Both the position numbers and the translations under genes were made by a program. From assembly GCF_022049065.2 (NCBI RefSeq), contig NZ_CP095745.1:124001-188000 (forward strand): DNA of 64,000 nt, written 5' to 3'. Position 1 is the stretch's first letter; each line of letters starts with the position of its first letter. The notes under the pieces were generated by a model. The model saw nothing but the letters and a program-made list of their open reading frames with translations, ran no database searches and was not told the origin of the DNA. Below are positions 26,937 to 36,857 of this stretch, one piece after another. The DNA comes from Niallia sp. Man26 (GTDB lineage: Bacteria > Bacillota > Bacilli > Bacillales > Cytobacillaceae).

Positions 26937-27371
26937 TTAATCATAGAATTTAACTGTTATTTTACCTTTTGCATTTGAAGTATTTTTTGGTGTTACTCTT
27001 ATGTATAATTCTGCAATGTTATTGTCACCATCTTTTACAGCGTCAATATTTTTCCAGATAAGTTCTCCTCCATTGCCGGAAACAGTTCTTGCCTTTTCCA
27101 CTAAATCGTCAGGATTACCATTTGGGTCATCTTCATATAATGTAACTGAAAGCTGTCCTGGATAACCAGTGAATGTTGCCTTGAAATTTCCACCGTGGGA
27201 ATTAACAGGAACGGATCTACCTACGTAAGTTCCATTTAATTCAATATAGGAATTACCAACATATTGCCAACCACTAGCTGCAAATGCACTGTTAGTATTA
27301 GGAATAAGGAAAAGAAAAATTGAACAAATAGTAATAAAAATCATAAATTTTGTTTTAAATTGAATAAACAT
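26937..27371 (-). CDS. Secreted beta-rich small protein
   Basis: ATG 27371 is preceded by AAAGGGAG, whereas the first ATG of the frame (27395) has no ribosome site. The product (144 residues) has a Sec signal peptide (FMIFITICSIFLFLIPNTNSAFA, cut after AFA) and a mature domain of about 110 residues. The mature part is rich in Gly, Asn and beta strands (GNFKATFTGYPGQLSVTLYE). It resembles small extracellular proteins of Bacillus with no assigned role. Confidence 0.7.
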   Translation of the reverse strand: MFIQFKTKFMIFITICSIFLFLIPNTNSAFAASGWQYVGNSYIELNGTYVGRSVPVNSHGGNFKATFTGYPGQLSVTLYEDDPNGNPDDLVEKARTVSGNGGELIWKNIDAVKDGDNNIAELYIRVTPKNTSNAKGKITVKFYD

Positions 27372-27548
27372 TTTAATATTAGCTCCCTTTATCATTGTAT
27401 TTTTATCATATTAGGCTAAATTAAGAAGAATTTTGAAATTATACCAGCCTTAATTTATACCTACTAATATTATACACTAATAGAAATTTAATCCAATAAT
27501 TATAAAAAGAAATATAATTAATTTAAAACTAATATATTACCTCAAAAA

Positions 27549-27925
27549 GAAATGGATGCTGTTGTCAAAGGAAAAGCACGATGCTAACATAGAAAATCAA
27601 GAATTAAACGCGACTATTAAAGAGAATGAAGAGAAGATAAAAAGATTAGAAGTAAAAGTAGAGGAAGCAAAAACTTTGTTTAAATTGTCGCAAAAAGAAA
27701 AGGAAACTAGAAGAAGTTAAATTATCTGAGAGATTAAAGACTCTTTCTGTTGGTACTTATGTAGTTGGTTGTGATAATGAAGCTGGTTTATATAATACAA
27801 AAGGCATTAGTGGTATTGAGACTTTGTTGTTACAGGTCTTTGTAATTTAAAAGTAAATGATATGTTTGTTGTAAATGATGAATGGTATAACAACTCCTTG
27901 GTTTTGAGATGTAGGGAATAGTCTA
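27549..27925 (+). pseudogene. Decayed coiled-coil gene with a GTYVVG-type domain
   Basis: Fragments in shifted frames read KHDANIENQELNATIKENEE (coiled coil), then LKTLSVGTYVVGCDNEAGLY and NLKVNDMFVVNDEWYNNSL. This order (coiled coil, then a beta domain starting GTYVVGxD) occurs in a Firmicute family of small lipoprotein-like or phage-linked proteins. Stops and frameshifts show that the gene is dead. Confidence 0.6.
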
Positions 27926-27989
27926 TGTACGATGCCTTTTCTCGAGTTAATCCCTGCCTAATAAAGACCTTGTTAACAGAAGGAATCTA

Positions 27990-28020
27990 AAAAAAAACCT
28001 CACTATACAAAGGAGGTCTT
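27990..28020 (-). terminator. Terminator of the lipoprotein gene
   Basis: On the minus strand gacctcc-tttgtata-gtgaggt is followed by eight or nine T, 23 bases after the stop of the lipoprotein gene. Confidence 0.7.
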
Positions 28021-28042
28021 AACATATAAATAATTTATTTAA

Positions 28043-28837
28043 TCAATCTGGTGAAACTACAGCAATAATAGAATTCATTAAAAATTGACTTCCATTATCT
28101 GCTTTCTGAACTATATATATTTCATATGATGATTCATGTGATAATTCTTTGGAACTTGTAGAATTTAGCTCAAATTTAAGTGTTTTACCATCTTCAATTT
28201 CTTTAATTGAATCAGTAAACTCTAAGTCTAGATTTTTTTGACCTGATTTAGGATAAACTATTTCAATTGATGAATCACTAACTGTTTCTCTAGTAAAACT
28301 ACCATTAAACATAAACTCGTTTTTTTTCTCGCCAGTATTGTAATCTGATACAAACCAACGTTTATCTTCACTTATAGTATCCGAAATAGCTATCTTTTCA
28401 AATGAATACTCACCCGTTTTTAATAATACTTCTTCATTATTTGTTTTTAGTTTAATCTCATTAAAGGAAGGTATATATTCTTTTAACTGAAAATTAAAAA
28501 CCCCATTATCATGGATGGAGTTATCTGTTAATTGAACTTGATCTGTTACAAGCTTACCATCCTGATAAAGTGAAATACCAGTAATAGGATTTTCAGTATA
28601 ATTCCCATTAAAATTTAATGTGATGTTTTTGGATTCATCTTCTTCATTAAAAAATAGGAAATTCTTTTCAAAACTATTATCGCCTTCTAATTTTTTACTT
28701 AGATCTTTCAAAGAACTTGTTTTACTTTGTTGGCTACTATCCTTATTATTACTATTTTCATTATTACTTGAACAGGCAACAATTATTGCACTAGACAGTA
28801 TAATCACTAAAAATGTAATTATTCTACTTACTTTCAT
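28043..28837 (-). CDS. Lipoprotein of unknown function
   Basis: The start is ATG 28837, behind AAAGGATG; the upstream extension of the frame to 28921 lies in a hairpin. The N-terminus (MKVSRIITFLVIILSSAIIVAC) carries a lipobox with the lipidated Cys at residue 22. The mature part is Ser/Asn-rich at first, then beta-rich. It lies downstream of a small secreted protein gene on the same strand. No family recognised. Confidence 0.7.
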   Translation of the reverse strand: MKVSRIITFLVIILSSAIIVACSSNNENSNNKDSSQQSKTSSLKDLSKKLEGDNSFEKNFLFFNEEDESKNITLNFNGNYTENPITGISLYQDGKLVTDQVQLTDNSIHDNGVFNFQLKEYIPSFNEIKLKTNNEEVLLKTGEYSFEKIAISDTISEDKRWFVSDYNTGEKKNEFMFNGSFTRETVSDSSIEIVYPKSGQKNLDLEFTDSIKEIEDGKTLKFELNSTSSKELSHESSYEIYIVQKADNGSQFLMNSIIAVVSPD

Positions 28838-28885
28838 ATATATGTTAATCATCCTTTTGTATGTTGTTATATTAAGAGTATATCC

Positions 28886-28922
28886 TATGTACCCAACAAA
28901 TACTATATTTGTTGGGTACATA
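28886..28922. repeat. Perfect 17-base inverted repeat
   Basis: Arms tatgtacccaacaaata / tatttgttgggtacata flank a 3-base centre. It lies between two same-strand genes without a T run, so it may be an operator or an mRNA processing or stability hairpin rather than a terminator. Confidence 0.75.
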
Positions 28923-28927
28923 TTTCT

Positions 28928-29470
28928 TTATCGCTTGTATCTAAAAAACCATTTATAAGTCCCGTCATTACCATATGCTTTAGAATATTTAGTAGTTTTA
29001 CCCTTACTTGGATATGTATATTTATAAACTACTCTTTTATTTGCACTCCATAGTTCATAAACATATCCAGCTGGAGCATCGAAAGAAACTGTACTAGTTT
29101 TCCCCCATTCTTTCCCAAATGTACCTCCAACTTGAACTTGTGCAATCTTTTTAATACCAAATTCTGTGCTTCCAGTAAGTTCATATTTAGTAGTACTAGT
29201 TGTTGAAAGAGATATATTAGCTTTATAGTTTATAGCTTCAAAAGCATCTTTATCCCAGCTTGTATATGTATTTGCAGTTGCATATATGCTCCATTTATTT
29301 GGTGGCCACGGTCCAAATTTTTCCACTTTATTAAATTCTCCAGTAGAATTATAGGTTACACTTGGTCTATCATTCTTTGGCTTATCTTTTGCAAAAGCAA
29401 CTGTACTAAACTGTGAAATACATAATACAGTTAGTAAAATAATAGAAATCTTTTTAAAACTTAATACCAA
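28928..29470 (-). CDS. Secreted beta-rich protein, possible pore-forming type
   Basis: AGGAG lies directly before ATG 29479, but TTG 29470 has the proper nine-base spacing and is preferred. The product has a Sec signal peptide (IILLTVLCISQFSTVAFA). The mature part of about 155 residues has a central run of alternating Ser/Thr (ANISLSTTSTTKYELTGST) followed by FGIKKIAQVQVGGTFGKEW. Such alternating polar stretches are seen in the membrane-inserting hairpins of beta-pore toxins, so a toxin-like role is a guess. The end is basic (YKWFFRYKR). Confidence 0.6.
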   Translation of the reverse strand: MVLSFKKISIILLTVLCISQFSTVAFAKDKPKNDRPSVTYNSTGEFNKVEKFGPWPPNKWSIYATANTYTSWDKDAFEAINYKANISLSTTSTTKYELTGSTEFGIKKIAQVQVGGTFGKEWGKTSTVSFDAPAGYVYELWSANKRVVYKYTYPSKGKTTKYSKAYGNDGTYKWFFRYKR

Positions 29471-29479
29471 TTCATCCAT

Positions 29480-30483
29480 CTCCTAAAATATGCTTTATTA
29501 TGTAACTATTGTATATTATTCCTTAATTCGCCAAATTGCAACATATTTTTTAGCATAATTTACCTAGGAAATTATCACCAATAGAAAAACCATCTATTCT
29601 AATCCAATATTTTCATGTAACTTAAGTAGTTTCTGTTTTAAATTATGATTTAAAAGACATTTAATTTAAAACCAAAAAATGGGTTTGCAAAATTGTGAGG
29701 GATGAAACTAATAGAATTAAAAATTCATAGAAATATCCAACTTAGACATAAAAATTTATGGAGGAAGCTGATGAACTGATGAATATATGGTTCTACATCT
29801 TTTGCAAACTTAGTTTAAATTTAATAAGTACTTCTACTTCAATTTTTCCTTACTCCTTAATAAACAATTCTGCTTAATTGTTTTGCTTATCTGGTAAAAC
29901 TGTTGTTGCTCTTTCTATCTGCACCCGTTTTTTATATTTCTCTTAGCTTTCCATTGAAAATGTTTCAATTCTCTTAATGGAATGTCTGAATTTGCATCAT
30001 TATAAGCATTTGTTTGGAGAAATCCTCATCACAACTTTTCTGCTAAATCTCGCGTTTACTCAATCATGTTATACTCATCTATTTCATACAACATTTTATT
30101 AATAGCTTAAGCTACCAGTGTGTTTTTTGTATGTCCAATTTTATCTAAACTTTTAAATCCTTAATAATTATTCTTGTAAACAAAATACGCAAAAAAGAAT
30201 ATTCTTACGTTTCTTACATTGTGATGTAAGCAATAGAGGATGATGTTAACAGAAAGGAGCTAGGAAATGGAAATCAAAACAAAGTAGGTTAATTGGAGTG
30301 TTTATATATACTGACGATCATAAAGTATTTGAGGTAAATGAAGGGAAAATACATTGGAAATTTAGATATAAGAAATGAATATGTCGGTGTAGATGAGATG
30401 TTTGTAAATTCTGGTTTTATTTTTCACTTATTTTAATAGTTGTTTTTCAAAGCGAAATGTTAAAGAGCAGACCGAATTGTAAT
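29480..30483. other. Gene-poor stretch with decayed coding DNA
   Basis: About 1 kb with stops in all frames. Minus-strand remnants between 29860 and 30190 read like a lost protein (PLRELKHFQWKAKRNIKNG; AINKMLYEIDEYNMIE) broken by several stops. A short dead plus-strand frame follows an AAAGGAG at 30250. I cannot name the original genes. Confidence 0.4.
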
Positions 30484-30525
30484 AAAATGAACCACTTGCA
30501 AAAGGTGGTTCATTTTGTGTTTTTT
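30484..30525 (+). terminator. Intrinsic terminator
   Basis: Arms aaaatgaaccac / gtggttcatttt and a T-rich tail. It ends the decayed region ahead of the next gene. Confidence 0.75.
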
Positions 30526-30678
30526 TCAGATATTGAAATTTGAACTTTACTCTCTTTTTTTTTTTTTATGAATTACATTTTTTTCTATATTTATAAATAA
30601 ATAGATAGATTTATTTGGGGAAATTCTCTATACTGATAATGTATTCAAAAAATTGTAAATATTAGGAAGAGAAGGCAA

Positions 30679-31341
30679 TTGTCTATTAAAAAATTCTTAA
30701 TTACAGGTTCCTTGATTTTTGGATTAGTAGCAACACAAACTGGTTTCAGTGCTTCTGCAGCAGGAGCTACATCTGAGGATAGTTCTATTACAGACGGTAC
30801 AGTAAGTCTTGATACTGAATCCTCAAATGTTGAAGTAAGTGAGGTTATGACTTTTGATGAAATAGTACAGGAAATTGCTGAAGATCAAGGTATCTCTAAA
30901 AGTGAAGCTTCTAATCAGGTTATTGCTAGTTCTCCCAAAAAGAATTCAAGAACTGCTGCTGTTGCAGCTGCAGCAACATATAGAACTTTAAGCCAAACTT
31001 TTACAGTTACAGGTACATATAAACCAGCAATAAAATTTTATGTCCAAACAACCGAAGGTGGTAGCTTCAGAGCGATAGTTAAAGTTTTAAATGTTTCATT
31101 AAATAGAGCTCATCTTGGTACTGGTAAGTCTAAACAATTCGGTGGAACGGTATATACTTATTTAGAAGACCCAAATAGAATTTATTGGGAAGTAAATGGT
31201 GATTGGTATAATAATGGTACTACTACTGGTGGAGGTTCTTTAAATATCGGAGTTGGAAAAGCTGCTAGTTTAGAATTTAATCTATCAAACGAAAGTAACT
31301 TTTTCGCCTATAAAGATAATACAGGATATTGCAGATTCTAA
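30679..31341 (+). CDS. Secreted protein of unknown function
   Basis: The start is TTG 30679, behind GAAGAGAAGG. The 220-residue product has a signal peptide (FLITGSLIFGLVATQTGFSASAAG), a Ser/Asp/Glu-rich propeptide-like segment of about 60 residues, and a beta-rich C-terminal domain (residues 95-220; TFTVTGTYKPAIKFYVQTTE, then GGGSLNIGVGKAASLEFNL). The layout of signal, acidic spacer and compact domain suggests an exported effector or protease-processed protein. A hairpin terminator follows. Confidence 0.7.
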   Translation: MSIKKFLITGSLIFGLVATQTGFSASAAGATSEDSSITDGTVSLDTESSNVEVSEVMTFDEIVQEIAEDQGISKSEASNQVIASSPKKNSRTAAVAAAATYRTLSQTFTVTGTYKPAIKFYVQTTEGGSFRAIVKVLNVSLNRAHLGTGKSKQFGGTVYTYLEDPNRIYWEVNGDWYNNGTTTGGGSLNIGVGKAASLEFNLSNESNFFAYKDNTGYCRF

Positions 31342-31375
31342 TTGAGATTTTGAAATGTAATTTTTATAATAAGAT

Positions 31376-31408
31376 TAAGAACCAAGTATTTTATACTTGG
31401 TTCTTATT
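31376..31408 (+). terminator. Terminator of the secreted protein gene
   Basis: Arms agaaccaagta / tacttggttct, with a T-containing tail. Confidence 0.75.
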
Positions 31409-31428
31409 AATAAAAAAGGAGTTTTCAT

Positions 31429-31971
31429 ATGAAACAAAAATTATTTTATCTTTTTATTGCTATTCTAATTATATTAACGGGTTGTAACGATTCTAATAAG
31501 CAAAGTACATCTAATTCGTCAACTTCTTCTGATACCAAGGAAGAACTTAGAATTGGTGTTATTGGTAATCAACCTGATGTAAATGAGAATAATGTTTCTT
31601 TTGTGGATATTGAATTAACCGATTTAAAAAAAGAACAAGAATTATCAAGTTTAAATGCGATTTTCATTATGAAAGATCACTTATCAGAAGCAGCTGATAG
31701 TCAGTATGCATCTGTGTATAAAAAATTGAAAATTCCTACATTTTTTATTGAATCTACAAAAGGATATGTACCTTTTGTTACGGAGGATTTAACGTATGAA
31801 GATGCTCCTGATATGGACAATACTTCTTATGCTACTGGCTTCCTGAATACAGGAGAAGTGTATAATTATTGGGAATATAATCTTAATAATGATAAATTGA
31901 ATGATAAAAATATTAAAGAAGTTTATAATAACATTTTTGATACAATCATATCCCTTAAGCAAGATGAATAA
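31429..31971 (+). CDS. Lipoprotein, 180 residues
   Basis: AAAAAGGAG precedes ATG 31429. The N-terminus FYLFIAILIILTGCN contains a lipobox (Cys19). The mature part alternates acidic and aromatic residues (YATGFLNTGEVYNYWEYNLN). It follows a secreted-protein gene and could be a membrane-anchored partner or immunity protein for it, which is only a positional guess. Confidence 0.7.
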   Translation: MKQKLFYLFIAILIILTGCNDSNKQSTSNSSTSSDTKEELRIGVIGNQPDVNENNVSFVDIELTDLKKEQELSSLNAIFIMKDHLSEAADSQYASVYKKLKIPTFFIESTKGYVPFVTEDLTYEDAPDMDNTSYATGFLNTGEVYNYWEYNLNNDKLNDKNIKEVYNNIFDTIISLKQDE

Positions 31972-31987
31972 ATTAACAGAATGAGAT

Positions 31988-32035
31988 GATGCAAAAGAAG
32001 AGTATACCTAAAAAGGTATACTCTTCTTTTGCATC
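31988..32035. terminator. Long perfect hairpin terminator
   Basis: Perfect 22-base arms (31988-32009 / 32014-32035) centred on gaagagtatacct / aggtatactcttc lie 17 bases after the lipoprotein stop codon. Confidence 0.8.
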
Positions 32036-32231
32036 TATGCTTTTTAAAACTACCTTTCTAATAGTAGTGGTACTCCAAGATGTTGATTTAATATTCATTT
32101 AATTCATTTCGTATAATATTTCCCTTATTTTAATAGTTATTTTTCATTAATACAAAAAGCTATCCATAATAAAGGATGGAGTTAGTATAGTTTTATGGAC
32201 ACGACTTAGTTAAGTCCTTACAATGTAATTC

Positions 32232-32525
32232 ATGGAAGGATGTGTCCGTATGGAACGTAATAACACAGGCAAAAAATATAATGAAGATTTCAAAAAAACA
32301 GTTGTGGATTTATATCATTCCGGTACCTCTGTGAAAGAATTAAGCAACGAATATGGCGTTTCTGAAGTGACTATTTATAAATGGATTAAGGATTTTACTC
32401 CTATTGGAACGGGGGAAGAATCCCTCACTCCTAAAGAGTTGGATGCCATTCAAAAGGAGAACCTTCGGTTAAAACAAGAGATTGAAATTCTAAAAAAGGC
32501 TATGGCCATATTCGCGAAAAAATAA
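32232..32525 (+). CDS. IS3-family OrfA
   Basis: This 97-residue DNA-binding protein has a helix-turn-helix (YNEDFKKTVVDLYHSG, then VKELSNEYGVSEVTIYKWIK) and a leucine-zipper-like C-terminus (ENLRLKQEIEILKKAMAIF). It ends in a run of six A before TAA, the place where a -1 frameshift would fuse it to OrfB. The true start may be ATG 32250 (MERNNTGKKY). Confidence 0.9.
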   Translation: MEGCVRMERNNTGKKYNEDFKKTVVDLYHSGTSVKELSNEYGVSEVTIYKWIKDFTPIGTGEESLTPKELDAIQKENLRLKQEIEILKKAMAIFAKK

Positions 32526-32548
32526 CCGATACAGAGCTTACCGGTTTT

Positions 32549-33400
32549 ATGGAGGTACACAAAAAACATTACTCGGTTCAAATGATGTGTGATGTACTCG
32601 CTGTTCCGAGAAGTACCTATTACCATTCTTTACAGAAAACAGAGTCCACCCGTGAACGTGAAAATCAGGCGATAACCAAGAAAATAATACAGATCCATCA
32701 AGAGAGTAAAGAACGATATGGCGCTCCGAAAATACATCGAACACTTCTAAAAAGTGGGCTCTCTGTGAGTTTAAAACGTGTACAGCGACTCATGGCAAAA
32801 GCAAAAATTCGTTCGATAACCAAGAAAAAATACCGTGCGTACTCTAGCTGAGAAAAAGTGATGGAACGCAAGAACCTATTAAATAGAGATTTTTCGACCA
32901 CCACTATCAATGAGAAATGGGTCGCAGATATCACCTACATTCACACGGTAAGAGACGGATGGTGTTACCTGGCTTCCGTAATGGATTTACATTCCAAGAA
33001 AATTGTAGGTTTTTCGTTTTCACGTTCCATGACAACAGACTTAGTAATGACCGCTTTAGGAAACGCTTACTTTACTCAAAAGCCAGCTAAAGGGTTACTT
33101 CTACACACAGATTTAGGTTCACAATACACTAGCTCAGTATTTATGCAATACGTTCAATCTCGTGGTATTATTCAATCATTTAGCCAAAAAGGTTGTCCTT
33201 ATGATAATGACTGTATCGAGTCCTTTCACGCTATTTTAAAGAAAGAAGAAGTAAATCATGTACAATATCAAGACTACCAGACAGCCAAACTAGCGATGTT
33301 TCAATTTATTGAAGGTTGGTACAACAGAAAAAGAATACATAGTAGTTTGGATTACAATACTCCTCAGACAGTGGAAGATCAAAGGAAACAATCAGCGTAG
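32549..33400 (+). pseudogene. IS3-family OrfB transposase with in-frame TGA
   Basis: Both halves are in one frame, split by TGA at 32849-32851 (KKYRAYSS, stop, EKVMERKNLLNRDF). The DDE core is present: VADITYIHTV (Asp), LLHTDLGSQYTS (Asp) and CPYDNDCIESFHAILKKEE (Glu). Only this one nonsense change separates it from an intact enzyme, so inactivation is recent unless the stop is read through. Confidence 0.88.
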
Positions 33401-33413
33401 TACTTAACTTTTT

Positions 33414-33650
33414 GTGTCTAAAATATTGACTCAAATCCATGTAACTATTGATATAAAAAATAAGGCGGAAAATGGATTAGATACAAATTGCTTTAAAGTA
33501 CTTAATTTCATTTTGAGTGCTATTGGACCAACAGGAACCAAATTCAGCCAAACACCGATATTGTTTGCTGATTCAGATAGAATTGACAGAATAGATATTA
33601 CAATGAAAGAAAAGGAATATACAGCATTTTTAAACAAACTTTTTAAATAA
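33414..33650 (+). pseudogene. 3' fragment of a gene cut by the IS3 element
   Basis: The frame starts inside the right end of the IS and continues as 70 codons of plausible protein (KVLNFILSAIGPTGTKFSQT, then DRIDITMKEKEYTAFLNKLF). With no start of its own it is probably the tail of a gene interrupted by the insertion or by a deletion beside it. Confidence 0.45.
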
Positions 33651-34039
33651 TAAAATAACATATAAGTTAACAAGGCTACTGTAATGTAACTATTATAGAG
33701 GCTAAACATGCAACCCTTTTATAATAACTGAAGCAGCATAATGTTTAAGTTTTTCTAGTACTATCATGGCAGCATTCCTGTAATAAAGAAATCTTGCTTA
33801 TGTAACAATAATGGCAGGTTTGTGGAAGAAGCGTTTGTAATTTAAAATGGGGCAGTTACTTACATTGATTAAGTCAAAAAATAAAATGAAATAATCTAAC
33901 AAATGCCTTTAGAAAGAGGAAATTAGAGGAATTACCTGAAAAAGATACTTTATTTAAGAAAACAACTTTTATATAAAAGAATCTATCTGTAAATGAGGAA
34001 AACTATCCATAGAGCGATTAACTTTAAAAATATAAGACA

Positions 34040-34370
34040 CAAATGAATTTAATATGACTTGGGAAGATTATCTTGGCAGGCATACGTTGAAGATGTGACG
34101 TTTATTATTGGATAAGAGGGTGAAAATCAAGGAACAAGAATAATAAAGAATACTATAGAAATTCAGTTTAACCAGGAAGATTTAGATATATTTAACCCTC
34201 TTTTAATATGCATTAAAAATGCAATTGAACTTAGAGATAATGAGAAGTTACCTACTTCAAAGAGTTTCCTAAAACAAACGTTAGTGATATCATCTAAAGG
34301 GAAAAGGGTGCAAAAGTATATAAGCAGTTTTTTAAATCAGAAAATACTAAAGTTAGTTTTATGATTGTGA
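34040..34370 (+). pseudogene. Decayed gene of unknown function
   Basis: A broken frame reads TWEDYLGRHTLK and then, in another frame, GTRIIKNTIEIQFNQEDLDI followed by NAIELRDNEKLPTSKSFLKQ, with stops and frameshifts between. A terminator follows at 34385. The rest of 33650-34040 is similarly stop-ridden. Confidence 0.4.
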
Positions 34371-34384
34371 AAGATTTTGTATAT

Positions 34385-34423
34385 AAAAGTTCAAAGAGTT
34401 ATAATCTCTTTGAACTTTTTATT
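34385..34423 (+). terminator. Intrinsic terminator
   Basis: Arms aaaagttcaaagag / ctctttgaactttt plus a T run. Confidence 0.8.
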
Positions 34424-34511
34424 ATGCTTATTTTTCATTTGTTTTTTCAAAAAAGGAGCTACAGAAGGATGGAGAGTAACTGTGCCTGACTTTATAGCTT
34501 ACTTTAACGGT

Positions 34512-35621
34512 TTAATGGCTACGCATTGCTTTTCGATGAATTTGTAAATAATGCTCTTGTTCAGGAATTATTGTAATGGACATTTGTTCATGAATTTGAA
34601 GTCGTTCAAACTCTAATCGTGGTAGTTCATTTGAAATGATGATTTTCCCGTTCTCATCAAAACTAATAAATCCTTTATCAAATAATGCATCATGTGAAAT
34701 ACAGAGTAAAAGCCCGTTATTAAGATCTATTTTTTGTGTTTCATCTGCAATTGCCCAAGGTATTATATGACTTGCAATCAATAATGAAGGTATAGATAAA
34801 TTACATATTTGGCAACCAGATTCCCGTTTGAGTAATAGACTACGAAATTGTGATTGAGTTTTCCGATATGTAGTCATTCGGTAACCAGTATTATTTACGG
34901 GAGTGGTTGTCTTCGGATTTGGGAAACGTATATAGAAATCATTATTGGATGATATATCTCTAAATTTTAAGAAATTGTACCAGGGAGTTGGCGTATATTC
35001 ACTATTATAATTACCTACTTTTAAGTCGTAGAGCCATTGCCTTGGTACGGGTACTTCTAATACTGTAAAATAAGCTACATAGTTATCATAACTACCTTCA
35101 CCTGGTTTTATGAATTGTTTTAATTCTAAAGCTTTGTCTTTCGGTAATTCTTTTACATAAGGAACTGCAATTCCAATGAAACGAGCATCTCTACCATTTA
35201 TACGTTCGAAATATAGGAAAGGAGCAATATGCCCGGTTGAATCACTATAACAACGGTGGTAATACTTCTCAAACGCTACATTACCTTTTTGTTTTGTATC
35301 CAAGTATTCTTTTTTTGGATCTTGATTATCACCATAATACTTTAATATCTTAGTAGACCTATTATATTCATTAGGCCATTCTGGATTGCTTTTCGTGTCT
35401 AAGAGTACTACAAATGCATCTTCAGTTTTTAAAGAAGGATTTTTTTCAATCAATGTTCGACGAATGCCACTTTGATTTCCAATACCTTTTAAGTTATTAA
35501 ACTTAAAGATATTGCTAATTACTTCATCTTTAAAGAAGCTACCTGTTTTCCCTGCCTCATATATTTCACCAGGTATTAAATCAGAACTTCGTAATTCTGA
35601 GAAACTTACTATTGAAAACAC
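34512..35621 (-). CDS. Predicted modified-DNA-dependent HNH endonuclease (AspBHI-like sensor)
   Basis: This is a 369-residue two-domain protein. The N-terminal 200 residues carry a pattern I associate with the SRA-like AspBHI N-terminal domain: GIGNQSGIRR, then WPNEYNRSTKILKYYGDNQD and YLDTKQKGN. The C-terminal 100 residues are an HNH nuclease: CQICN (zinc pair), ASHIIPWA (catalytic His region), NGLLLCISHDALFDKGFISF. Enzymes with this arrangement read 5-methyl- or hydroxymethyl-cytosine and cut nearby (type IV restriction). The base specificity is inferred. It is the first nuclease of a defence island. Confidence 0.7.
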   Translation of the reverse strand: MFSIVSFSELRSSDLIPGEIYEAGKTGSFFKDEVISNIFKFNNLKGIGNQSGIRRTLIEKNPSLKTEDAFVVLLDTKSNPEWPNEYNRSTKILKYYGDNQDPKKEYLDTKQKGNVAFEKYYHRCYSDSTGHIAPFLYFERINGRDARFIGIAVPYVKELPKDKALELKQFIKPGEGSYDNYVAYFTVLEVPVPRQWLYDLKVGNYNSEYTPTPWYNFLKFRDISSNNDFYIRFPNPKTTTPVNNTGYRMTTYRKTQSQFRSLLLKRESGCQICNLSIPSLLIASHIIPWAIADETQKIDLNNGLLLCISHDALFDKGFISFDENGKIIISNELPRLEFERLQIHEQMSITIIPEQEHYLQIHRKAMRSH

Positions 35622-35888
35622 CTCATTTATTCATTTATCCATCTTTATAAAATATACATAACATATTTATTGGGGGCTATGGCATTTTTAATATTATAGG
35701 AATTAACATGCATCTCTTTATTAAAGGTTCTAGAAAAAACTAAAAAACTAAACCAGAGAGCTCGATTGAATATCGACACACATTGGCTGCGTAGTGTATT
35801 TTTTGAAGCTATCTACATATAGTCGACGTTCTGATAACTCAGTTACCTAATAATTTTCCAGTTAATACATTATATTTTTTAATAGAAT
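35622..35888. other. Gap between two minus-strand nuclease genes
   Basis: No gene or clear hairpin. It probably holds the promoter of the HNH endonuclease gene. Confidence 0.4.
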
Positions 35889-36548
35889 TCATATAATGAT
35901 TGGATTAAATTCTTTAAGAACATCCTCTTTAAATTTCGGACTAATTATTGCTGGATTTTCGTTTAAGTATTCTGTTATAAGAGGCTTACACTTAATCATT
36001 ATCTCATTAAAATCCTCAATATACTCCTGGTAGTACATATAGAAATGGTTTATAAAAGTTTTTTGAAATACTTCAGTCAATTCTCCCTTACTCTCATGTC
36101 CAGTAAATGGATCCATTATCTTGGGGATATAAACAATATTCCAAGGAGCAGTAAATGAAAAGGGATTTTTGGTTTGCCCAAAAATATGTGATACCTGATA
36201 ATTGCGTAGTTGCTTGTATTTACTTGTTGGTTTTTCTTGTCGAGAATAACCAGTCAATCTCTTAATCATATTAGCAGGGTATGTATTGTTAGTAGGATCC
36301 TTAAAAAACTGATTATGCCCAAATATATTACTATACATCGTCAAATATAAATCTGTTCCTCTCGCTTCTCTACCGTACCCTCTTATAAAAACTTTGCTAC
36401 TACCATCAAGAACTCTTGATTTTAATGCCTTCCATTCTTCTCTAACAATATCTTGGTTTACATATATTGTTTCTTTAATACCAAACTCTATTAGTCTATC
36501 TTCTGTTATGTTAAACTCTTCCATGAATATTTTGTAACCATCTAACAT
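35889..36548 (-). CDS. Putative beta-beta-alpha-metal nuclease-like protein
   Basis: GGAGG six bases before ATG 36548 fixes the start (219 residues). The segment YQVSHIFGQTKNPFSFTAPW, then NIVYIP, near residue 125 has the spacing of an HNH-type core (conserved SH, later Asn, then a hydrophobic strand). The remainder is helical and unrecognised. Placed beside two other nuclease genes, it may be a restriction or defence nuclease. The fold call is tentative. Confidence 0.45.
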   Translation of the reverse strand: MLDGYKIFMEEFNITEDRLIEFGIKETIYVNQDIVREEWKALKSRVLDGSSKVFIRGYGREARGTDLYLTMYSNIFGHNQFFKDPTNNTYPANMIKRLTGYSRQEKPTSKYKQLRNYQVSHIFGQTKNPFSFTAPWNIVYIPKIMDPFTGHESKGELTEVFQKTFINHFYMYYQEYIEDFNEIMIKCKPLITEYLNENPAIISPKFKEDVLKEFNPIII

Positions 36549-36857
36549 TATATCCTCCAATTATTCTATCTTAATAAACTAATCTCTATTAGATTAAACC
36601 AGGAATTATAATTATATCAATAGATTTTTAATCTTTAGATAGAGCGGATAACCTGAGAAAATAAATGTATAAGTAGGAAGTAAAGGATGTGAGTTCAAAC
36701 ATAAAAGACTTATAAGTCGAAGTTTATTTTGAGATTATATGCTGAGTCAGCGTCAGTCTCCTGATTTCTAGGAATTATAATTAATTGTATCCTTTTTATT
36801 ATAGGAAAAAGGAACAGCATATAAAGCAGAAAACTTTGTTTCAAAGGGGGGAATTAT

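Larger units (their letters stand above)
32196..33420 (+). mobile_element. IS3-family insertion sequence, inactivated
   Basis: This 1225-base element has imperfect inverted ends TGGACAC...AGTTAAGTCCTTAC (left) and, inverted, TAGACAC...AGTTAAGTACTACG (right). It carries orfA and orfB in the -1 relation typical of IS3. orfB has an in-frame stop. No short target duplication was found at the ends, which suggests later rearrangement. Confidence 0.85.
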
